Below, piece after piece: positions 58,943 to 64,000 of a DNA stretch of 64,000 nucleotides; positions within the stretch are counted from its first letter, which is position 1; each line of letters opens with the position of its first letter. Source of the DNA: Emticicia agri (GTDB taxonomy: Bacteria; Bacteroidota; Bacteroidia; Cytophagales; Spirosomataceae). The stretch covers positions 1 through 64,000 of the forward strand of contig NZ_SEWF01000023.1 in NCBI RefSeq assembly GCF_004168285.1. The letters run 5' to 3'. A program made the translations under genes and the position numbers. The notes under the pieces are model-generated. The model saw nothing but the letters and a program-made list of their open reading frames with translations. It did not search any database and was not told the origin of the DNA.

Positions 58943-59584
58943 ATGAAACGAATTATTTTAACTATCAGCTTTTTATCTTTAATTTTCGTCAGCACTTTTG
59001 CTCAGAAAGCCGAGTATGTATCAGCTATGGAAAACGCCATTAACCTGCTTAGTGAAGTTGAAAACACCGAAAATACCAAGCAGGGTGTGAGCCAGTTGGA
59101 GCGCATTGCCGCTGCTGAACCAAAAGAATGGCTACCTAATTACTGGGCAGCGTATGGTTTAACCAATCTGACTTTTACAGAAACCGATGCCGATAAGAAA
59201 GATATGTTGCTGGATAAAGCCGATAAATTTCTGGCTGCTGCCGAAAAACTACAAACCAACAACGATGAAATTGAAGTTTTGAAGGCCTATATAGCAGGGG
59301 CACGGATGGCTGTAGCACCGCAAGACCGCTGGCAGAAATATGGCGGTGCTGTGAGTACAGGTTTAAAAAATGCGTATAAACTGAATCCTGAAAACCCAAG
59401 AGCTAAACTATTAGAAGCGCAAGGTGTTTATTTTACGCCTGAAACCTATGGTGGTGGTAAAAAGAAATCAGTCCCTTTATTTGAAGAAGCATTGAGTAAA
59501 TTTGCCAAATTCAAACCAGCTTCAAGTATTGCGCCAAACTGGGGAGAAAGAGCCGCCAACTGGTTATTGTCACAAACCAATTAA
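58943..59584 (+). CDS. Exported TPR-like helical protein
   Basis: 213 residues with signal peptide MKRIILTISFLSLIFVSTFAQ. The mature part is alpha-helical with TPR-like pairs: EWLPNYWAAYGLTNLTFTET, KFLAAAEKLQTNNDEIEVLK, KLNPENPRAKLLEAQGVYFT and KKSVPLFEEALSKFAKFKPA. It resembles small periplasmic TPR proteins of Bacteroidota. First gene of a six-frame operon (18, -4, 13 and 18 base spacings) that ends with a kinase and regulator, so it may be part of the sensed complex. Function unknown. Confidence 0.8.
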   Translation: MKRIILTISFLSLIFVSTFAQKAEYVSAMENAINLLSEVENTENTKQGVSQLERIAAAEPKEWLPNYWAAYGLTNLTFTETDADKKDMLLDKADKFLAAAEKLQTNNDEIEVLKAYIAGARMAVAPQDRWQKYGGAVSTGLKNAYKLNPENPRAKLLEAQGVYFTPETYGGGKKKSVPLFEEALSKFAKFKPASSIAPNWGERAANWLLSQTN

Positions 59585-59602
59585 TCTAAAATCTGCCTTA
59601 TC

Positions 59603-60184
59603 ATGAAAGAAACTTACACTTTGTTGGGTTTTTCTGACCTTATTCAGAAAACCGACACTTATTTCAAAAGAAATTTTCTTCTGATACTCTTTTTAGGAGC
59701 AGTAGCAGGCATGGGTAGATTTTTTCAGGAAGGGGGCTACTGTTCGATATCCTCTTCTACACATGGTATTTTAGAAGTTATCGTAAATGGGGCTCGTCTT
59801 TTAATTATTATTGTTGTGATAGGGCAAGGATATATGCAGGCAGGTTTCAGAAATTTCGTTAACCTGTTCAGCCTGACCAAAAGTAAATGGTATGCAGTAT
59901 GGACTACTATCAAAGATAATTTCTCGGCTAACTTTCTGGCTATTTTAGTTAATTTTATTATCTATATTGTCATAGCGGCTATTTTCAATATTGCATTATT
60001 TGCTTTGTTTGATTATACCCCATTTTTAGAATGGCTGAGAGCAAATGAGTTAATCGGCCCTGCGGCATCAAAATGGCCTGTCCTCTTATTTTTTAAAAAT
60101 ATTTCTATTATTCCGTTTACCCTGATTTTTGAGACCCTCTTTGTGATGTGGATTGTAGAACGAAAAAAATTAAGCAACCAATGA
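59603..60184 (+). CDS. Integral membrane protein in the DUF4097-LytTR operon
   Basis: 193 residues with about four to five hydrophobic segments: NFLLILFLGAVAGMGRFF, GARLLIIIVVIGQGYMQAGF, FLAILVNFIIYIVIAAIFNI, IALFALFDYT and IIPFTLIFETLFVMWIVERK. No family recognised. Its stop overlaps the next start by four bases (ATGA), which suggests the two products are made in fixed ratio. Confidence 0.75.
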   Translation: MKETYTLLGFSDLIQKTDTYFKRNFLLILFLGAVAGMGRFFQEGGYCSISSSTHGILEVIVNGARLLIIIVVIGQGYMQAGFRNFVNLFSLTKSKWYAVWTTIKDNFSANFLAILVNFIIYIVIAAIFNIALFALFDYTPFLEWLRANELIGPAASKWPVLLFFKNISIIPFTLIFETLFVMWIVERKKLSNQ

Positions 60185-61209
60185 ATTACTTACCATCCGA
60201 AATAAAGACTGTCTCTGCTGAAGGTATCAGAAATATACAGATAGAAACTATTGTGGGCAATATAGAACTTCTGGGTAGCGACGAAGACCAGATAAGAATT
60301 GAAATATATGCGTCTAAACGTCTGTTTATCAATTTTTTCAAAAAAACGCCTGTAAGTTCTATTGAATTAGGATATGAACTGGTAAATATCTCACAACAGA
60401 ACGACTATCTTAGAATTGCGGCTCGCAATAATGGTTTCTGGAGATGGGACTGGCTGAGTTTTTTTCAGGTATCGTTCCGTGTTTTTCTTCCGAAGAATAT
60501 CAATGCTATTATGACTACTACAGTAGGCGATATTTCTCTGAATAACCTTATTGGCAAGCAAACACTCCGCACAAGTGTAGGAGATATAAAAATAGCTAAT
60601 ACAACCGGAGAGATACAGGGAAAAGCATCAGCAGGAAATGTAAAAGTAGCCAATTGTGATATAAAAGCAGACCTTTCTACTTCAGGTGGCAATGTGCTTA
60701 TTCACCATTCTAAAGGTGAGATTAACAGCAATACCAGTGGCGGCAATATCAAATTAGATAATTTCAGCGGAAAACTTTATACCAAAACCAGTGGGGGCAA
60801 TATCAGAGCCTCTAATATTTCAGGTGAATTTAAAACATTTACTTTTGGCGGCAATATCCGTCTGGAGAATATGAGAGGCAATATTGGTGCCTCAACCAAA
60901 GGAGGTAATATCAATATTCAGGCAATAGCAATCAACGAGTACCTATGGCTCGAAACAAGCGGAGGGAATATAAAAGCACAATTGCCTTTAAACCAGGGTT
61001 TACAGATAGAAGCTGACGGTGCAATGGTCCGAACACCCCACCTGCCCAATTTTCAGGGCATTAACAGAACAGGGTTTGTGTCAGGTAGTACCAATGGCGG
61101 TGGCGCAAGTGTAAAATTAAAATCTTTTGGGGGCAATGTCAGAATCTATGCCCCCAAAGCTGAGATTTTTCCGGATATAGAAGAGGAATTAAAAAAAAAA
61201 ACCATATAG
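60181..61209 (+). CDS. DUF4097 beta-repeat protein
   Basis: 342 residues from the ATG overlapping the upstream stop; the frame is open a further 11 codons upstream but those lie inside the previous gene. After a beta-rich N-terminal part (IRNIQIETIVGNIELLGSDE) come about nine copies of a 19-21 residue repeat built on TSGGNI: TSVGDIKIAN, ASAGNVKVAN, TSGGNVLIHH, TSGGNIKLDN, TSGGNIRASN, TFGGNIRLEN, TKGGNINIQA, TSGGNIKAQL, SFGGNVRIYA. This gives a right-handed beta-helix typical of DUF4097 proteins. No signal peptide, so it is cytoplasmic or uses the membrane partner. DUF4097 genes often sit with stress regulators. Confidence 0.87.
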   Translation: MNYLPSEIKTVSAEGIRNIQIETIVGNIELLGSDEDQIRIEIYASKRLFINFFKKTPVSSIELGYELVNISQQNDYLRIAARNNGFWRWDWLSFFQVSFRVFLPKNINAIMTTTVGDISLNNLIGKQTLRTSVGDIKIANTTGEIQGKASAGNVKVANCDIKADLSTSGGNVLIHHSKGEINSNTSGGNIKLDNFSGKLYTKTSGGNIRASNISGEFKTFTFGGNIRLENMRGNIGASTKGGNINIQAIAINEYLWLETSGGNIKAQLPLNQGLQIEADGAMVRTPHLPNFQGINRTGFVSGSTNGGGASVKLKSFGGNVRIYAPKAEIFPDIEEELKKKTI

Positions 61210-61222
61210 CTGGGTAGACAGG

Positions 61223-62467
61223 ATGAATCTGGAGAAAGCTCCTGATGTCAGTTCAAGAACTGCTACCAATAATGTAGTTATACCTGCTACGGAAAATACA
61301 AGACCTTACCGGAGAGAACGGAATAGCCGTTTCAGAACAGGATTTAAAAATGCTATCAATCGGCTTAATCCGCAGTTTGTATTATATACGTTTTTGTTTG
61401 CTCTTTTTCTTATTTACGGGCTGAATAGTATTTTGTATTTTTCTTTAGAGTTGCTGAATCCTACTTCTTTAGAAGCCGAACAAAACAAGGCCGTTTTTTT
61501 AGCAAACCTTACCACAGGATTTTCCTGTTTTGTAAGCCTGATTATTTTTATTCTGTTTATTGAAAGATTTCTTAGTAAAAACTGGTCGAAATACACCATT
61601 CTGATAGTGTTTACTTATTGTATGCTCATGCTTATCCGTCTTTTTCAGAAAGCCTTTTATTTAATAGAAAATGACGGAGGAAAATACTGGGCACACTATT
61701 GGAAAATAATGTCGGTAGAATACAATGCAAGCAGTATCAGTAGCCACGGTACTTTGTACTTGGTGATTCCGATGATTGCCGTTTGTGTGATTTTCTATAA
61801 CTGGCAACGGTCTAAAGACCTTGACCGGAAGATTTCAGAACAGGAGTATCAACTGCTGAACCTCGAAAAACTAAAAACCAAAGCACAACTAAACGCCTTG
61901 GAAGCCCGTATTAATCCACACTTTCTATATAACTCATTAAACAGTATTACAGGCCTGATTCATGATAATCCTGATAAGGCCGAAGAAATGACCATACAAC
62001 TATCGAAATTATTCAGAGCCACCACGGGTCGCTCTGACCAGAGTTTTCATAGCATAGCCGAAGAGTTAGACATTGTAAAGTCTTATCTGTCTATTGAACA
62101 GATGCGCTTTGGCGACCGACTTAAATACTCAATTCACTTAGAATCGGGTCTTGAAAACATTAAGATACCAAGGTTTCTTTTGCAACCCATTGTTGAAAAT
62201 GCCATTAAGCACGGTATTTCTAAAATTACCGAGCATGGCATTATTGAGGTAAGAATTACCAAGGAGAATGACCTGATAGTCTTTCAGATACATGATAACG
62301 GCCCGGCTTTTAAAGAAGATTTAAGTGGAGGATACGGGCTGAGAAGTATTAGTGATAAATTGCAACTGATTTACGGCAACCAGGCCACGCTACAAATTGA
62401 AAACAACGATTATAAATCCATTATTATCAAAGTTCCTATGGAGACTTTAGATAAAATGAGTGTATAA
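61223..62467 (+). CDS. LytS-type membrane histidine kinase
   Basis: 414 residues. Four membrane helices (FVLYTFLFALFLIYGLNSIL, TTGFSCFVSLIIFILFIERF, YTILIVFTYCMLMLIRLFQK, GTLYLVIPMIAVCVIFYNWQ), a short coiled coil (EQEYQLLNLEKLKTKAQLNA), then the His_kinase box EARINPHFLYNSLNSITGLI and an ATPase domain (RFLLQPIVENAIKHGI, IHDNGPAFKEDLSGGYGLRS). There is no separate sensor domain, so the membrane part or the operon partners should sense the signal. It should phosphorylate the LytTR-type regulator that starts 18 bases downstream. Confidence 0.93.
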   Translation: MNLEKAPDVSSRTATNNVVIPATENTRPYRRERNSRFRTGFKNAINRLNPQFVLYTFLFALFLIYGLNSILYFSLELLNPTSLEAEQNKAVFLANLTTGFSCFVSLIIFILFIERFLSKNWSKYTILIVFTYCMLMLIRLFQKAFYLIENDGGKYWAHYWKIMSVEYNASSISSHGTLYLVIPMIAVCVIFYNWQRSKDLDRKISEQEYQLLNLEKLKTKAQLNALEARINPHFLYNSLNSITGLIHDNPDKAEEMTIQLSKLFRATTGRSDQSFHSIAEELDIVKSYLSIEQMRFGDRLKYSIHLESGLENIKIPRFLLQPIVENAIKHGISKITEHGIIEVRITKENDLIVFQIHDNGPAFKEDLSGGYGLRSISDKLQLIYGNQATLQIENNDYKSIIIKVPMETLDKMSV

Positions 62468-62485
62468 CCATTAAAACAGAAGATT

Positions 62486-62836
62486 ATGTTTAAGACTATA
62501 TTAATTGATGACGAGCCTCTGGCTATCAGTCGCCTGAAAAGACTGTTGTCTCACTACAGTGCTGTTATCAGCATTATCGACGAAGCACATAACGGACAAG
62601 AGGGCTTAGAAAAAATTGAAGCACAAAAACCTGATTTGATATTTTTAGATATTGAAATGCCTTTGATGACAGGTTTTGAGATGTTAGCAAACTTATCATA
62701 TATGCCAAAGGTAATATTCTCTACTGCCTACGACCAGTATGCCATCAGAGCCTTTGAAGAAAACTCGGTTGATTACCTGCTGAAACCGATTGAGGCCGAA
62801 CGATTAGAGAAAACCATAGAAAAACTAAAAAAATAG
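62486..62836 (+). CDS. Response regulator receiver domain, first frame of a split LytTR regulator
   Basis: 116 residues, a complete receiver: acidic pair in ILIDDEPLAISRLKRL, phosphoacceptor Asp55 in LIFLDIEMPLMTGFEM, Thr80 and Lys100 (DYLLKPIEAERLEKT). It ends KLKK at a TAG that follows CTAAAAAAA. The frame one base back reads on without a stop into the LytTR half, so a -1 shift on A-AAA-AAA would give a normal 263-residue regulator. Either the gene is broken, or the sequence lacks one A, or two products are made by programmed frameshifting. Confidence 0.85.
   Translation: MFKTILIDDEPLAISRLKRLLSHYSAVISIIDEAHNGQEGLEKIEAQKPDLIFLDIEMPLMTGFEMLANLSYMPKVIFSTAYDQYAIRAFEENSVDYLLKPIEAERLEKTIEKLKK
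62827..62836 (+). other. Slippery heptamer A-AAA-AAA before a stop
   Basis: In the receiver frame the codons are CTA AAA AAA TAG. Seven A residues in this phase are a classic -1 frameshift site. A weak six-pair stem (AAAGAA/TTCTTT, 62845-62861) lies about nine bases downstream. Confidence 0.5.
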
Positions 62837-62859
62837 AAGATAAAAAAGAAGACAATTCT

Positions 62860-63276
62860 TTGAACGCCAATCTGATGCAACTGTTGGAACAGTTTAAGGT
62901 AAAAGAAGAAGCACAGCGCACTCCGGCTCAAAAACAGACACCCGCCCATTCTATTTCGGTAAAATCGGGTGAAAGAATTCTGTTTATTCCATTAACCGAC
63001 ATCAGTTATTTTGAGGCAGAAGATAAATATGTTTTTCTGAATACTACCGACGGTAAACAGTATCTGACTAACTATACCATTACGAATTTAGAAGAAAAAC
63101 TACCGGATAATTTTGTTCGGGTGAGTCGCTCTTCTATTGTTAATTCTCATCTTATTAAAGAGTTACAGAAGTATTTTAATGGTAAATACTTAGTAGTAAT
63201 GCGTGATAGCAAGATTACTAAAATTGAAACAGGCTCTACTTATGGCGATAACCTGAAAAGGCTGATGGAGATATAG
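62860..63276 (+). CDS. LytTR DNA-binding domain, second frame of a split regulator
   Basis: 138 residues if read from TTG; an ATG 15 bases on is another entry. The frame is really open back to the slippery A run (TKKIEDKKEDNSLNANL). LytTR blocks are ISVKSGERILFIPLTDISYF, EAEDKYVFLNTTDGKQYL, FVRVSRSSIVNSHLIKEL and the end TGSTYGDNLKRLMEI. It binds promoter DNA as a dimer. Alone it would be uncontrolled by phosphorylation. See the receiver half for the possible joining mechanism. Confidence 0.85.
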   Translation: MNANLMQLLEQFKVKEEAQRTPAQKQTPAHSISVKSGERILFIPLTDISYFEAEDKYVFLNTTDGKQYLTNYTITNLEEKLPDNFVRVSRSSIVNSHLIKELQKYFNGKYLVVMRDSKITKIETGSTYGDNLKRLMEI

Positions 63277-63306
63277 CGTAGCACGTAGTGGTATTACGTG
63301 GCACGG
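63277..63306. repeat. Short GTGCCACG-type palindrome
   Basis: CGTAGCACGTA and TACGTGGCACG are inverted with two mismatches; related to the arms of the doublet at 52630. It lies between converging genes. Confidence 0.5.
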
Positions 63307-63719
63307 GTTCCGGCAGTTTTTCCGATTATCCAGTATAACAAGAAACCAACAGGCCCAAGCATCAGGCAAAAGAACAGACATACCCCAACCCCTATGCGAT
63401 TAATGCCTTTGCTTAACGAGTCTTTGTAAATATAGGTACCTGCTACTAAATCAAAACACAGATAATGAATCCACCCAACCAGCACACTTTGTTCTTCTGA
63501 AAACATATTTTTAATGCCTGCCAGAGTACTGAACGACATAAAATCTAAGTTCCCAAGACTTGTAATTACATAAAAAGCATAAGTAACTGCCAATAATACA
63601 GGAATCAGGTATGAGTCAGCTAATTTCTGTGTCCATCGCCAATAAGGCGCAAATATCATCAATAGCCATTGAGGCATTACCAAGGCATTTACAATAGAAA
63701 AAACAGTTTCCGGATTCAT
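63294..63719 (-). CDS. ABA4-like (DUF4281) membrane protein
   Basis: 141 residues from MNPETVFSIVNALVM; a start 14 codons upstream (MFTIFCIL) is possible but unlikely. Four hydrophobic segments and the family landmarks MPQWLLMIFAPYWRWTQKL, LVGWIHYLCFDLVAGTYIYK and MLGPVGFLLYWIIGKT. Plant ABA4 is needed for neoxanthin synthesis; bacterial members often lie near carotenoid genes, but none is here. Its start faces the RidA gene across 55 bases. Confidence 0.9.
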   Translation of the reverse strand: MNPETVFSIVNALVMPQWLLMIFAPYWRWTQKLADSYLIPVLLAVTYAFYVITSLGNLDFMSFSTLAGIKNMFSEEQSVLVGWIHYLCFDLVAGTYIYKDSLSKGINRIGVGVCLFFCLMLGPVGFLLYWIIGKTAGTRAT

Positions 63720-63774
63720 ATACTTTGATTTTAAATACAAAATACAGAAAATTGTAAACACAAATCAAAATCAC

Positions 63775-64000
63775 ATGAATAAACTTCTATTAACTGGCTT
63801 TTTAGCTCTTTCTAACACTCTTGTATTTGCGCAAAACAAAGAAATTGTCGAAACCAAGAATGCTCCTGTACCTATTGCTCCCTATAGTCAAGGTGTAAAA
63901 GCCAATGGAATGCTTTATGTAGCCGGACAAATAGGGCTGAAACCTGAAAACCGCAAATTGGTTGAGGGTGGGGTAGAAGCAGAAACCGTGCAGATTATGG
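63775..64000 (+). CDS. Exported RidA family protein, cut by the right edge
   Basis: The first 75 residues are visible. A signal peptide (NKLLLTGFLALSNTLVFAQ) precedes the RidA/YjgF fold: APVPIAPYSQGVKANGMLYV, AGQIGLKPENRKLVEGGVEA and ETVQIM. RidA deaminates reactive enamines and imines in the cytoplasm; the exported form here suggests a periplasmic role or another substrate. The catalytic Arg lies beyond the edge. Confidence 0.9.
   Translation, partial: MNKLLLTGFLALSNTLVFAQNKEIVETKNAPVPIAPYSQGVKANGMLYVAGQIGLKPENRKLVEGGVEAETVQIM

Noticed and set aside
63277-63306. tRNA-like stem
   Set aside because: Only one imperfect stem; no cloverleaf, anticodon loop or CCA region.

Overview
The window is a gene-dense, AT-rich chromosomal segment from a Bacteroidota bacterium, most likely a Cytophagales (Spirosomataceae-like) environmental heterotroph. 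The evidence is a C-terminal type IX secretion sorting domain, a TonB receptor with a carboxypeptidase-like regulatory domain, many lipoproteins, many AraC regulators, and promoters of the Bacteroidota type (TAnnTTTG at -7, no clear Shine-Dalgarno sites). I cannot fix the genus from sequence alone.

Layout. 1-1.3 kb: the 5' part of a DDE-like transposase running off the left edge, next to a cluster of small palindromes. 1.3-10.1 kb: a secreted DUF1080 protein, a DPP4-type peptidase, a choice-of-anchor lipoprotein, two thioredoxin-fold proteins, a membrane acyltransferase and a 7TM-AraC regulator. 10.3-14.6 kb: a 1051-residue CxxCH cytochrome/propeller protein with a ThuA-like protein. 14.8-15.9 kb: rpsL-rpsG. 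15.9-23.2 kb: PKD lipoprotein, S9 peptidase, metG, thioesterase, ftsY. 23.3-31.9 kb: a minus-strand run for sugar or sugar-acid catabolism (Tat-exported TIM-barrel isomerase, a second ThuA plus cytochrome pair, 2-hydroxyacid dehydrogenase, VOC protein, enolase-superfamily dehydratase, sugar epimerase). 32.2-39 kb: GH3/beta-lactamase fusion, ferredoxin reductase, T9SS cargo protein. 39.1-41.3 kb: rplM-rpsI-rpsB with two leader regions. 41.3-50.3 kb: a degenerate SGNH lipoprotein, a histidine kinase, a lipoprotein, a YebC-family regulator, a CBM9-like protein, a frameshifted alpha/beta hydrolase, an AraC regulator and a P-loop kinase. 50.4-58.8 kb: TonB receptor, a membrane-spanning HTH protein, AraC and WYL regulators and small SRPBCC, GyrI-like and DinB proteins. 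58.9-63.3 kb: a compact operon (TPR protein, membrane protein, DUF4097 beta-repeat protein, LytS-type kinase, LytTR response regulator). The right edge holds an ABA4-like membrane protein and the start of a secreted RidA protein.

How they fit. The two ThuA plus cytochrome modules, the DUF1080 protein and the TIM-barrel and enolase enzymes suggest oxidation of sugars in the envelope, possibly via 3-keto intermediates, followed by catabolism. The 58.9-63.3 kb operon looks like an envelope-state signalling unit; its response regulator is split in two reading frames at a run of seven A residues that forms a textbook -1 slippery heptamer followed directly by a stop.

The spacers are unusually rich in dispersed palindromic doublets of at least six sequence families. 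Two of them sit in equivalent positions between ThuA and cytochrome genes. No tRNA, rRNA, CRISPR array or prophage was seen.
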